DNA from: JAQWUY01 sp049615605
GTDB taxonomy: Bacteria > Pseudomonadota > Alphaproteobacteria > JAQWUY01
Direction: 5' to 3'
Assembly (NCBI GenBank): GCA_049615605.1
Contig: JBMZFW010000004.1
Span: 1 to 36,199 of the forward strand
DNA: 36,199 bases
Shown here: one piece after another, positions 8,529 to 16,801 of the stretch
How positions within the stretch are numbered: the first letter of the stretch is position 1
Layout of the letters: the number at the start of each line of letters is the position of its first letter
Translations under genes and position numbers: made by a program
Notes under the pieces: model-generated
Told to the model about the DNA's origin: nothing
Database searches by the model: none
What the model saw: only the letters and a program-made list of their open reading frames with translations

Positions 8529-9743
8529 ATGACAATAGATGTTGTAATACCAGCACTTGGTGAATCAGTATCGGAAGCAACGATTGCTAAATTGCTTAAA
8601 AATGTAGGCGATAGCGTTAGTGTTGATGAAAATATTGTGGAATTGGAAACTGAAAAAGTAAGTATGGAAGTCCCAAGCCCAGTTGCAGGTACGATAATGA
8701 GTATTGAAGTGGCAGAAGGTCAAGATGTAGAAGTTGGTGCATTAATTTGTACGGTTGCCGAAGGTGAAGTATCTGAAAAACCAGCAAAGAAATCAGCACC
8801 TAAAAAGGCGGAACCAGTTAAAGAAGAAAAGGTTGAAGAAAAACCAGCATCAACACCAAAGACAAGCCCAGCTATTGCCCCATCGGCAAAGGTTGAAGCA
8901 CAAAGCAAAGGCGTTGATTTAAATGCGGTTAAGCCAACTGGTGGACTTGGTAATATTACAAAGTCTGATGTGCAGGCGGTAAAACCATCAATGCCAAATA
9001 CAGTTGAATCATCTGGTGAATTACCAGTTCGTCCAGCCGATGACAGGGGCGAAGAAATCGTACCAATGTCTAAGCTAAGAAAAGTAATTGCAAAACGCTT
9101 AAAAGATTCCCAAGACACGGCCGCATTACTTACAACATTTAACGAAGTTGATATGACACGCTTAATGGAACTTCGTGCAAAATACAAAGATACTTTTGAA
9201 AAGAAACACGGGACTCGTCTTGGTTTTATGGGCTTCTTTGTAAAGGCTGCGGTACAAGCATTAGAAGAATTACCAGCGGTAAATGCGGAAATTCACGGTG
9301 ACAATATTATTTATAAAAATTATAAAGATATTGGTATCGCCGTTGGTTCACCGCAAGGTCTTGTTGTGCCAATTTTACGCAATGCGGAAACGATGTCGGT
9401 AATGGATGTTGAAACAAATATTGCGGACTTTGGTAATCGTGCAAAATCAGGTAAATTAACAATCAGTGAAATGACTGGTGGTACATTTACAATTACCAAT
9501 GGTGGCGTATTCGGTTCAATGTTATCAACGCCAATTATTAACCCACCACAATCGGGCATATTGGGTCTTCATAAAATTGAAAAACGCCCAGTTGTTGTTG
9601 ATGATGAAATTGTAATTCGTCAAATGATGTATGTGGCATTAACATATGACCACAGAATTATTGATGGGCGTGAAGCGGTAACATTCCTTGTTCGTATTAA
9701 GGAATTAATTGAAAATCCAGAAAGATTATTACTGGAAATTTAA
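8529..9743 (+). CDS. sucB: 2-oxoglutarate dehydrogenase E2, dihydrolipoyllysine succinyltransferase
   Basis: The E2 core (404 aa) takes the succinyl group from SucA and transfers it to CoA. A single N-terminal lipoyl domain carries the lipoylated lysine in ETEKVSMEV (Lys43). A Lys/Pro/Ala/Glu-rich flexible linker spans about 80-115. A peripheral E3-binding domain follows at about 116-152 (SPAIAPSAKVEAQSKGVD onward). The acyltransferase domain ends with the catalytic DHRIIDG, His at about 375 and Asp at about 379. AAGGAG precedes the ATG. It is the last gene of the suc operon: its stop directly abuts the stop of the convergent winged-helix gene, leaving no intergenic space for a terminator. 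Confidence 0.97.
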   Translation: MTIDVVIPALGESVSEATIAKLLKNVGDSVSVDENIVELETEKVSMEVPSPVAGTIMSIEVAEGQDVEVGALICTVAEGEVSEKPAKKSAPKKAEPVKEEKVEEKPASTPKTSPAIAPSAKVEAQSKGVDLNAVKPTGGLGNITKSDVQAVKPSMPNTVESSGELPVRPADDRGEEIVPMSKLRKVIAKRLKDSQDTAALLTTFNEVDMTRLMELRAKYKDTFEKKHGTRLGFMGFFVKAAVQALEELPAVNAEIHGDNIIYKNYKDIGIAVGSPQGLVVPILRNAETMSVMDVETNIADFGNRAKSGKLTISEMTGGTFTITNGGVFGSMLSTPIINPPQSGILGLHKIEKRPVVVDDEIVIRQMMYVALTYDHRIIDGREAVTFLVRIKELIENPERLLLEI

Positions 9744-10238
9744 TTAGATAATATAATTATTATCGTTATCTGTTTTAATAATGTCTTCGCTTATTTTTTT
9801 ACGAATACGGCTGATGTGTGTGGCAACGGTGTTGCTGTTTACATTGTCCGCATAACCCCAAACGATTTTTAATAATTCATTGTTTGAAAGCTTTTTGTTT
9901 TTAATTAAGGCAACAAATATATCCAGTTCTTTTTCTGTTAATGAATGCGATTTACCGTTGTGTTTTAATTCCATAGTATTTACGTGTAATTCAATGTCAT
10001 TATGGATTAAGGGTTGTGATTTTGCGTTGTATTTAATTGTGTTTAACAGGTTATCAAGCTTTAATGGTAATTCAATATCTTTACCAAGAATAAGTACCGT
10101 TTTATTATTATCAGTTTCTTTGTCTGATATGATTAAATCAGAATTTATTTCGTCTGTAATTTCAATATGGGTATTGGCTAGTAATTCAGTCAGTACTTTT
10201 TTTATAACAGGGTCTGTGTTAATATATATTTTATTCAT
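9744..10238 (-). CDS. OmpR/PhoB-type winged-helix regulator with degenerate N-terminus
   Basis: A 164-aa protein whose C-terminal half is an OmpR-type winged-helix DNA-binding domain. SLTEKELDIFVALIKNKK (about 98-115), LLKIVWGYA and TVATHISRIRKKI (recognition helix, about 137-149) match the family. The N-terminal 75 residues are too short for a full receiver domain. They show only a vague alternating pattern (DLIISDKETDN, KTVLILGKD) with no clear phospho-acceptor Asp, Thr/Ser and Lys set, so control by a histidine kinase is doubtful. It is divergent from the L,D-transpeptidase gene across only 26 bases and ends against sucB. A local regulatory role toward the transpeptidase is a guess. Targets are unknown. 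No good ribosome binding site precedes the start. Confidence 0.8.
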   Translation of the reverse strand: MNKIYINTDPVIKKVLTELLANTHIEITDEINSDLIISDKETDNNKTVLILGKDIELPLKLDNLLNTIKYNAKSQPLIHNDIELHVNTMELKHNGKSHSLTEKELDIFVALIKNKKLSNNELLKIVWGYADNVNSNTVATHISRIRKKISEDIIKTDNDNNYII

Positions 10239-10264
10239 AACAATATTTTTAATTAGGTTAATTT

Positions 10265-10759
10265 ATGTTGATAATAGTAAACGATAATCAGTTAATTTTA
10301 AACAATAAAGTATACAAGTGTGCTTTTGGCAAAAATGGTTTTACAGAAAACAAACAAGAAGGGGACAATAAAACCCCAATCGGTAAATGGAAATTAAACC
10401 GCTTGTTTTACCGTGCTGATAAAATTGATTTGCCACAAACAAAATTACCAACAACTGAAATTAATGAAAATATGGGTTGGTGTGATGATGTTAAAAGTGA
10501 TAAATACAACCAACTTGTTGAATTGCCATTTGATTATTCACATGAAAAAATGTACCGCGGGGACGATGTATACGACATTGTTATTGAACTTGATTACAAT
10601 ATTAAAAACCCTGTAAAAGGTAATGGTTCTGCCATATTCTTTCATATTGCAAAGCCCGATTACACGGGTACAGAAGGCTGTATCGCCATTAATTTAAACG
10701 ATATGCTTGAAATATTACCATACCTGGATAATGAAACAATTATGGAAATAAAAGGTTAA
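10265..10759 (+). CDS. L,D-transpeptidase-like YkuD family protein
   Basis: A 164-aa YkuD-domain protein. The active-site signature is visible: FFHIAKPDYTGTEGCIAIN, with His127 and the nucleophile Cys139 in the T-E-G-C-I arrangement of this fold. The early GDNKTPIGKWKL block (about 33-44) is also typical of the single-domain subgroup (COG3786-like). Family members act on peptidoglycan stem peptides in the periplasm, but no signal peptide is recognisable at this start, so export is unexplained. An AGG about nine bases upstream is a weak ribosome binding site. It overlaps the convergent LysE-type gene by four bases. The divergent winged-helix gene may be its regulator (inference). Confidence 0.85.
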   Translation: MLIIVNDNQLILNNKVYKCAFGKNGFTENKQEGDNKTPIGKWKLNRLFYRADKIDLPQTKLPTTEINENMGWCDDVKSDKYNQLVELPFDYSHEKMYRGDDVYDIVIELDYNIKNPVKGNGSAIFFHIAKPDYTGTEGCIAINLNDMLEILPYLDNETIMEIKG

Positions 10760-11370
10760 TGTGAATGGGCTTCAAAGCCGATTAATTCCATACCAATCAT
10801 ACCCGCCATAATCACAAGAATAATTGCGGAAGCCAAGTGCATTTTTTGGTGATAACTGTTGTTGCGTAAAATCTTATTTACATTTTTGGCAAATAATCCC
10901 GCACCATAAAACCACAATACAGTAATGGCATTAAACCCAACAAAGAAGCTAAGGTATTCAGTTGTTGGTATTGTTTGTGCAATGGCTGAAATTGCCACAA
11001 TATCTGCATAAATATGTGTGTTTAACCATACAATTGAAATGGCAAAAATAATGTCGTGTATTTTTGTATCCATACAGCAATTTGTTGTTTGACTGCGTTT
11101 GTATGATTTGTATGCTTCCCTTAATAAAATAACAATACCCAAAGTGCTGATTACAATTTCAAAAGTATGATTGTCTGGAATAAATGAACCAGACGCAAAC
11201 AGGGCAAAGCCACTTGCAATCATACCAGATACAACAAATACGGTTGCCATTGGAAATGTGGACATATTTGCCATTCCACGGCTAAGTAAATATGTGATTT
11301 GTAATGTTGAACCCAGTAATAGTCCGCTATGGGCGATAAAACCAAGTAAAACTGTATCAAATGTAAGCAT
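10756..11370 (-). CDS. LysE/ArgO family amino-acid exporter
   Basis: A 204-aa inner-membrane protein with about six hydrophobic segments, matching the LysE/ArgO exporter fold. The family-like motif WLNTHIYADIV (about 114-124) corresponds to the WLNPHVYLDT region of ArgO. WFYGAGLFAKNVNKIL near 152-167 matches the penultimate conserved stretch. The N-terminal half has FIAHSGLLLGSTLQITYLLSRG. The proline usual in the central motif is Thr here. The protein ends in a short His-containing tail (FEAHSH). LysE/ArgO proteins export lysine or arginine. The substrate here is not determinable. AAGGAAT precedes the start. It is divergent from xseB. Confidence 0.85.
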   Translation of the reverse strand: MLTFDTVLLGFIAHSGLLLGSTLQITYLLSRGMANMSTFPMATVFVVSGMIASGFALFASGSFIPDNHTFEIVISTLGIVILLREAYKSYKRSQTTNCCMDTKIHDIIFAISIVWLNTHIYADIVAISAIAQTIPTTEYLSFFVGFNAITVLWFYGAGLFAKNVNKILRNNSYHQKMHLASAIILVIMAGMIGMELIGFEAHSH

Positions 11371-11538
11371 TATTATTCCTTATTTTTATTGATTGTCTGG
11401 GCTTATATTGATATAAAAAGCATAATTAATCAAGGTTATTGTAAAATAGCCATAAACCCCATAGTTTCTATTTACCAAATGGCTTTTTACTGGTATATTC
11501 TAAGTCTTAAAATAAAAACAAATAACTAGGTGATATAA
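11371..11538. promoter_or_regulatory. Divergent lysE-like/xseB promoter region
   Basis: A 168-base divergent gap. A plausible promoter for the xseB operon is TTTACC (11471-11476), a 17-base spacer, and TATATT (11494-11499), giving a leader of about 33 bases. AGGTG precedes the xseB ATG. No operator-like repeat stands out. Assignment is by eye. Confidence 0.45.
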
Positions 11539-11760
11539 ATGACTAACGAACTATCTTTTGAAGATGCTGTTAAAGAACTTGAAAGTATCGTAAAACAACT
11601 TGAATCTGGCGACATAAAACTTGATGATGCAATTAAGGCTTATGAAAGGGGTGCGGAACTTAAAAACTTCTGTACGAAGAAGCTAGACGAAGCAATGGCA
11701 AAAGTTGAAAAAATTAATGTAGCAGACGGCAAAGCCACAACGGAAGAATTCCAAGGTTAA
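11539..11760 (+). CDS. xseB: Exodeoxyribonuclease VII small subunit
   Basis: A small acidic helical protein (73 aa, normal) that associates in several copies with XseA to form exonuclease VII, which degrades single-stranded DNA. The family core LSFEDAVKELESIVKQLESG is visible at about 5-24, followed by LDDAIKAYERGAELKNFC (about 28-45) and the helix KKLDEAMAKVEKI. It opens the operon xseB-ispA-dxs-MATE-tlyA, and ispA begins three bases after its stop. The xseB-ispA-dxs order is widespread in proteobacteria. Confidence 0.95.
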   Translation: MTNELSFEDAVKELESIVKQLESGDIKLDDAIKAYERGAELKNFCTKKLDEAMAKVEKINVADGKATTEEFQG

Positions 11761-11763
11761 TTT

Positions 11764-12654
11764 ATGACTGCTATCCTTTCATCACTTTATCAATTGGATA
11801 AAAATATCCGTAAAATATTACAGGATGTTTTGAATGAACAAAACGCTGTTGCGCGTGTGCAACAGGCGTCAATTGATGCGGTAATGAATGGTGGTAAAAG
11901 ACTGCGTCCATTCTTGGTTATGGAAACGGCAAAACTATTTGGCGTTAATGACCCAAGGGTTTTAAGGGTGGCAAGCGCCCTTGAATGTGTTCATTGTTAT
12001 TCATTAGTTCACGATGATTTACCAGCAATGGATGATGATGATATGCGTCGTGGACAGCCGACAATTCATAAGAAATATGACGAAGCAACGGCAATCCTTG
12101 CAGGCGATGGTTTATTAACAGTTGCCTTTGAAATATTGGCTGATGAAAAAACTCATAAAGATGCAACAGTTCGTGCAAACTTATGCTTGGAACTTGCAAA
12201 GGCAAGTGGTCTTAACGGTATGGTTGGCGGACAGATGTATGATTTGGAAGCAGAAAATTCAAACGAACCACTTAACGAAGAAACAATTAGAAAAATTCAA
12301 GACCTTAAAACAGGCAAATTAATTTCTTGTGCGGTTGCAATGGGTTGTATTATGGGTGGTGCTGATAAAAAGGCAACGGATGCAATGGTAAGTTATGCCA
12401 AAAATATTGGTCTTGCATTCCAAGTGGCGGACGATTTATTGGACGCATTGGGTGATGAAGTTGCAATGGGTAAAGCCGTTCGCAAAGATGAAGACAAAAA
12501 CAAGGCAACATTTGTTTCATTAATGGGTATTGATGGGGCAAAGGATTTTGCAGGTGAATTAATTGATAATGCAAAATCAGACATTGATATATTTGGCGAT
12601 GATGCATCAACATTAAAACAACTAGCTGATTTTATAATAGACAGGGATAAATAA
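11764..12654 (+). CDS. ispA: Polyprenyl (farnesyl/geranylgeranyl) diphosphate synthase
   Basis: A 296-aa trans-prenyl-chain synthase that condenses isopentenyl diphosphate with allylic diphosphates. Its product feeds undecaprenyl phosphate, quinones and possibly other isoprenoids. The first Asp-rich motif is DDLPAMDDDDMRRG at about 84-97, with the Asp-x2-4-Asp spacing typical of bacterial FPP synthases. The second is QVADDLLDALGD at about 220-231. GGKRLRPFL near 42-50 binds the diphosphate. The residues before the first motif (CVHCYSLVH) do not by eye settle chain length, so FPP is preferred only because of context. Its stop overlaps the dxs start (TAATG). Confidence 0.93.
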   Translation: MTAILSSLYQLDKNIRKILQDVLNEQNAVARVQQASIDAVMNGGKRLRPFLVMETAKLFGVNDPRVLRVASALECVHCYSLVHDDLPAMDDDDMRRGQPTIHKKYDEATAILAGDGLLTVAFEILADEKTHKDATVRANLCLELAKASGLNGMVGGQMYDLEAENSNEPLNEETIRKIQDLKTGKLISCAVAMGCIMGGADKKATDAMVSYAKNIGLAFQVADDLLDALGDEVAMGKAVRKDEDKNKATFVSLMGIDGAKDFAGELIDNAKSDIDIFGDDASTLKQLADFIIDRDK

Positions 12655-14540
12655 TGACAAATAAATACACAGTCCTTGATAAAGTAAATGCTTCAAAAGA
12701 TGTTTCTGATTTAGACAAAGAACAATTACATACATTGTCTGATGATGTGCGTGAATTTATGATTGATGCCATTTCAAAAACAGGCGGGCATTTAGGTGCG
12801 GGTCTTGGTGTTGTTGAATTAACAGTTGCACTGCACAAAGTATTTAACACGCCAAAAGATAAAATTATTTGGGATGTGGGGCATCAGGCTTATCCACATA
12901 AAATCCTTACAGGTCGCAAAAATAAATTGGACACAATTCGTCAAGAAGGCGGGCTTTCTGGTTTTACAAAACGCAGTGAAAGCGATGATGATTGCTTTGG
13001 TGCGGGGCATTCGTCAACGTCTATTTCCGCAGGTCTTGGTATGGCGGTTGGGCGTGATTTAAAGGGTGAAGATAATAATGTAATTGCCGTAATTGGCGAT
13101 GGTGCATTAACGGCGGGTATGGCGTACGAAGCCCTAAACAATGCGGGTGCATTAAAGAACAGATTAATTGTAATACTAAACGATAACGATATGTCAATCG
13201 CCCCACCTGTTGGTGCAATAAGCGGATATTTATCAAAACTTATTTCGTCTTCTGGTTGGTTATCGGCTAGGGGCTTGGCAAAAAATGTTGCACATAAATT
13301 ACCAAATCACTTGGCGGAACTTGCTGGCAGGTTTGAAGAATACGCTCGCGGTATGTTTACAGGTGGTACAATGTTTGAAGAACTTGGTTTTTATTATGTG
13401 GGGCCAGTTGATGGTCACAATATTAACCACTTAATTCCTGTGCTTGAAAATGTAAGGGATATGAAAGAAGACCGCCCCGTATTAATTCACGTGGTAACGG
13501 AAAAAGGACACGGTTATAAACCAGCCGAAGATTCAGCGGATAAATATCACGGTGTGTCAAAGTTCTGTGTTCAAACTGGTAAACAGGAAAAGAAACAATC
13601 TAATAAACAATCGTATACACAAGTATTTGGCGAAACACTTAGCAAGATTGCCGATACGGACGATAAAATCGTTTCAATAACTGCGGCAATGCCAGATGGA
13701 ACGGGATTAAATATTTTTGAAAAAAATCACCCTGATAAAACTTTTGATGTGGCGATTGCGGAACAACACGCTGTTACTTTTGGTGCGGGTCTTGCCACAG
13801 AAGGGTACAAACCTTTTGTTGCAATTTATTCTACATTTTTACAAAGGGCATATGACCAAGTAATCCACGATGTAGCCGTGCAAAAATTACCAGTAAGATT
13901 TGCCATTGACCGTGCGGGACTTGTTGGTGCGGACGGTGCAACACACGCGGGTATGTTTGATATTGCATATCTTGCCACATTGCCGAATATGGTTGTAATG
14001 GCACCAAGTGATGAATATGAATTGGCGTGTATGATAAAGACCGCATCCGATTATAACGATGGACCAATTGCATTTCGTTATCCAAGGGGCGAAGGAATTG
14101 GTGCTGAATGGAAAAACAATGTAAAACCATTTACGATTGGTAAAGCCAATGTAATTCAAAAAGGTAGCAAAGTTGCCATACTTTCACTTGGCACAAGGTT
14201 GGAAGAAGTTAAAAAAGCATCTGAAATTTTAAATGATAAAAATTCAATTAATCCAACTATTGTTGATATGCGTTTTGCAAAACCACTTGATGAAAAAGTA
14301 TTATTTGATGTGGCAAAAAATCACGATGTAATTATCACGATTGAAGAAGGTTCAAAGGGTGGATTTGGTGCAATGGTATTACATACATTAAGTGAAAATG
14401 ATTTATTGGGTGGTATTAAAATTCGTACAATGACATTGCCAGATTTATTCCAAGACCACGCAAACCCAGATGTACAATATGACAATGCAGGTCTTAATGC
14501 AGATGGAATTGTAAAACAAGTATTGGAAACAATAAAATAA
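12654..14540 (+). CDS. dxs: 1-deoxy-D-xylulose-5-phosphate synthase
   Basis: The first enzyme of the MEP pathway: it condenses pyruvate and glyceraldehyde 3-phosphate, with thiamine diphosphate and Mg2+, into 1-deoxyxylulose 5-phosphate. The 628-aa length is normal. SKTGGHLGAGLGVVELTVALH lies at about 41-61 and DVGHQAYPHKILTGR near 78-92. The ThDP motif begins GDGALTAGMAYEALNNAG at about 149. EQHAVTFGAGLA at about 369-380 holds the catalytic Glu, and DRAGLVGADGATHAG is near 418-432. It overlaps ispA by one base and the MATE gene by one base, so translation is coupled along the operon. Confidence 0.97.
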   Translation: MTNKYTVLDKVNASKDVSDLDKEQLHTLSDDVREFMIDAISKTGGHLGAGLGVVELTVALHKVFNTPKDKIIWDVGHQAYPHKILTGRKNKLDTIRQEGGLSGFTKRSESDDDCFGAGHSSTSISAGLGMAVGRDLKGEDNNVIAVIGDGALTAGMAYEALNNAGALKNRLIVILNDNDMSIAPPVGAISGYLSKLISSSGWLSARGLAKNVAHKLPNHLAELAGRFEEYARGMFTGGTMFEELGFYYVGPVDGHNINHLIPVLENVRDMKEDRPVLIHVVTEKGHGYKPAEDSADKYHGVSKFCVQTGKQEKKQSNKQSYTQVFGETLSKIADTDDKIVSITAAMPDGTGLNIFEKNHPDKTFDVAIAEQHAVTFGAGLATEGYKPFVAIYSTFLQRAYDQVIHDVAVQKLPVRFAIDRAGLVGADGATHAGMFDIAYLATLPNMVVMAPSDEYELACMIKTASDYNDGPIAFRYPRGEGIGAEWKNNVKPFTIGKANVIQKGSKVAILSLGTRLEEVKKASEILNDKNSINPTIVDMRFAKPLDEKVLFDVAKNHDVIITIEEGSKGGFGAMVLHTLSENDLLGGIKIRTMTLPDLFQDHANPDVQYDNAGLNADGIVKQVLETIK

Positions 14541-15922
14541 TGATTTTTTCTACGGTAAGTTTTGCTGATGTATGGGTGAAGATGAAGGAAATGTTTAAAC
14601 CTTCATTAATAATTGCATTTGCCTATCTTGCACAATCGATAATTGTTACAACAGATGTATTAATTATCAGTTGGCTTGGGGTTGATGAACTTGCATCATC
14701 GGGCTTTGTGGTAAGGTTCTATATGCCGTTCTTCTTATTGGCACTTGGGTTTTCATTACCAATCCTTGCAATGGGTGGTAAAGCCAAAGGAACAGGCAGT
14801 AATAAGGGTGTAAGAAGTGTTGTTCAGCACAGCCTTTTATTAAATTTTGTCGTTTCAGTATTCAGTGCTTTTATTACAGGATATTTATTAAATAAATATT
14901 TAGTATACATTGAACAACCACAATACATAATTGATTATGCGAATGATTATGCGGATATATTCTTATGGTCAATACCGCTTGTTGTATGGGGTTCGTCAAT
15001 GCGTTCATTTATGACTGTTGCCGGTGATGCTTCGTTGTTTATGAGGGTTGGATTTGTAATGGCGGGGTTAAATGCTGTTCTTGATTATGTGCTAGTATTT
15101 GGTTTAGATGGTTTTGTTAATCCAATGGGAATTGCCGGTGCTGCCATTGCGACGATTATTGTAAACCTTATTTATTTATTAATTATGGGGTATTTTATTA
15201 TTAATAATGCACCATTTTCACAATATGAAATATTTACAAAGTTTGAAAAAATTAAATTAAAAATGTTTAAAGACATTACTGTAATGGGCTTCCCAATGAG
15301 CATTCGTATGATTACAGAATCTGGATTAATGACTTATTATTATACATTAATGGCGGGTTTTGGTGCGATTTACTTAGCTGGATATCAAGTGGCATATCAA
15401 CTGGATACACTAGCGTTCTTATTTGCAATCGGTACGGCAACAATGATTACAACCAATGTGGGTATTGCCAATGGTAAACGCAATGTTAAAGATATGTTGT
15501 CAAATGCTTATGCGGGTACATTATTAATGACAGGTTCGTTAACAATTATTGGGTTAATATTATTTGTATTTGCACCATTTATTTCATTTATATTCTTTGG
15601 TGGTAATGCGGACTATGAAACAATCAAACCAGTTGCCATAAATATGATTATTATTGTTGCGATTTATCAAGCGGTACATTCGTTATATTTTGCAATTTTA
15701 TCAGCTATTGATGGTATGGGTAAAACAAAAATTAGTTCTACATTATTTATTATAGTACTTATTGTCGTTGGTGCGGGTGGTTCGTATGTTCTTAAAGATA
15801 CATTCCTTGGTGGGTATGGAATATTGATTGCTTGTTTTGTTGCTTATGCGGTTTCGTTCTTTGTTTTATTCCCACTGTTTATAAAATTCATTAAAGATTT
15901 TAAAGAAGAATATGATAGATAA
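14540..15922 (+). CDS. MATE family efflux transporter
   Basis: A 460-aa polytopic inner-membrane protein with about 12 hydrophobic segments in two similar halves, as expected for multidrug and toxin extrusion (NorM-like) Na+- or H+-driven antiporters. MATE-like stretches include SLPILAMGGKAKG (about 73-85), WGSSMRSFMTVAGDAS (about 150-165), VNPMGIAGAAIATIIVNLI and the C-terminal half GFPMSIRMITESGLM. It begins on the last base of the dxs stop and overlaps tlyA by 11 bases, so it is embedded in an otherwise conserved isoprenoid/rRNA-methylase operon. The substrate is unknown. Polysaccharide-flippase relatives of the same superfamily are the main alternative. Confidence 0.88.
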   Translation: MIFSTVSFADVWVKMKEMFKPSLIIAFAYLAQSIIVTTDVLIISWLGVDELASSGFVVRFYMPFFLLALGFSLPILAMGGKAKGTGSNKGVRSVVQHSLLLNFVVSVFSAFITGYLLNKYLVYIEQPQYIIDYANDYADIFLWSIPLVVWGSSMRSFMTVAGDASLFMRVGFVMAGLNAVLDYVLVFGLDGFVNPMGIAGAAIATIIVNLIYLLIMGYFIINNAPFSQYEIFTKFEKIKLKMFKDITVMGFPMSIRMITESGLMTYYYTLMAGFGAIYLAGYQVAYQLDTLAFLFAIGTATMITTNVGIANGKRNVKDMLSNAYAGTLLMTGSLTIIGLILFVFAPFISFIFFGGNADYETIKPVAINMIIIVAIYQAVHSLYFAILSAIDGMGKTKISSTLFIIVLIVVGAGGSYVLKDTFLGGYGILIACFVAYAVSFFVLFPLFIKFIKDFKEEYDR

Positions 15923-16649
15923 CGAACGCATTGATAAAGTTTTATTTGAAAAGGGCTTAACGACTAGTCGTTCAAAGGCACAGGAATTAATTAAATCTGG
16001 TGCGGTTGCGGTGGGTGGTAAAGTAATCAAAAAACCCAATGCGATTATTTCATTTGATGATGAAATTGAAATTATTAACGACCCTTGCCCGTGGGTAAGT
16101 CGTGCGGGGGCAAAGCTTGAAAATGCAATTTCAAAATTAAATATTAAAATACCAAAAGATGCGGTGTGTTTGGATATTGGTGCGTCAACGGGCGGTTTTA
16201 CCGAAGTGTTATTATCACATAACGCAAAACAAGTATTCAGTGTTGATGTGGGGCATTCACAATTACATAAAAAGCTTGCCGACGATGACAGGGTGGTGTC
16301 ATTGGAAAAAACAGATGCAAGGGATTTGAACGAAGGTTTCATTCCACCCCTTGATGTTGTTGTGTGTGATGTAAGTTTTGTTTCTGTTTTAAAAATAATT
16401 GAAAATCCAATTAACCTTTTAAAACCATCGGGACAATTTATTATCTTAATAAAACCACAATTTGAAGTTGGCAAAGCAAACATTGGCAAAGGTGGAATTG
16501 TTAAGAATCAAGAATCTGTTGATACGGCAATAAATCAAATACAACAGTATTTCACACAATTTTCTAGTGGTAATTGTGATGTTATACCTTGCGATGTTAA
16601 GGGTTCTGACGGTAACCAAGAATATATTCTTTATGGCGTAAAAGCCTAG
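15912..16649 (+). CDS. tlyA: TlyA family rRNA (cytidine-2'-O)-methyltransferase
   Basis: A 245-aa protein with an N-terminal S4 RNA-binding domain (RIDKVLFEKGLTTSRSKAQE, about 5-24, and onward to about 60) and a FtsJ-like SAM-dependent methyltransferase domain. The SAM motif LDIGASTGGFTEVLL is at about 86-100, VCDVSFVSVLKI near 151-162 and IKPQFEVGK near 179-187. The family name comes from mycobacterial TlyA, a 16S/23S rRNA 2'-O-methylase once annotated as a hemolysin. It is the last gene of the xseB operon and overlaps the MATE gene by 11 bases. Length and motifs are normal. Confidence 0.94.
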   Translation: MIDNERIDKVLFEKGLTTSRSKAQELIKSGAVAVGGKVIKKPNAIISFDDEIEIINDPCPWVSRAGAKLENAISKLNIKIPKDAVCLDIGASTGGFTEVLLSHNAKQVFSVDVGHSQLHKKLADDDRVVSLEKTDARDLNEGFIPPLDVVVCDVSFVSVLKIIENPINLLKPSGQFIILIKPQFEVGKANIGKGGIVKNQESVDTAINQIQQYFTQFSSGNCDVIPCDVKGSDGNQEYILYGVKA

Positions 16650-16801
16650 ATTTCCTAGTAAAATTAAATAATAGTCATAATAAATAGTGTTGTTTTATCC
16701 ATATTACACACAATAAATAGTGTTGTTTTATTTATTTGACAATAAAAATTATGTGAATTAATATAATCCAATCATTGAAAATGAATTAATGGGGATAATA
16801 A
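16650..16801 (+). promoter_or_regulatory. Promoter region of the ABC transporter operon
   Basis: This 152-base gap holds a very weak CTAG/CTAG inverted repeat around the tlyA stop, two perfect 20-bp direct repeats (listed separately) and a promoter candidate. A consensus -35 TTGACA (16736-16741) is followed either by TAATAT (16759-16764, 17-base spacer) or by TATAAT (16762-16767, 20-base spacer). GGGGAT about seven bases before the ATG at 16802 is the ribosome binding site. No riboswitch-like structure fits between promoter and start. Confidence 0.55.
16679..16731. repeat. Two perfect 20-bp direct repeats upstream of ABC operon
   Basis: AATAAATAGTGTTGTTTTAT occurs at 16679-16698 and again, without mismatch, at 16712-16731. 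The pitch is 33 bases, close to three DNA turns, so both copies face the same side of the helix. The second copy ends four bases before the TTGACA -35 box. Position and phasing suggest tandem binding sites for a transcriptional activator. The protein that would bind is unknown. Confidence 0.75.

Noticed and set aside
16679..16731. CRISPR array
   Set aside because: Only two 20-bp repeats with a 13-base spacer, no cas genes, and a position right at a promoter. A regulatory repeat fits better.
16736..16741. TTGACA before the ABC operon as a MarR half-site
   Set aside because: No second inverted half is present at the right distance. It is the consensus -35 element.
16650..16801. TPP or other riboswitch before the ABC operon
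   Set aside because: Only about 35 bases separate the promoter from the start codon, too short for a TPP aptamer. The notable structure is a direct repeat, not a folded leader.
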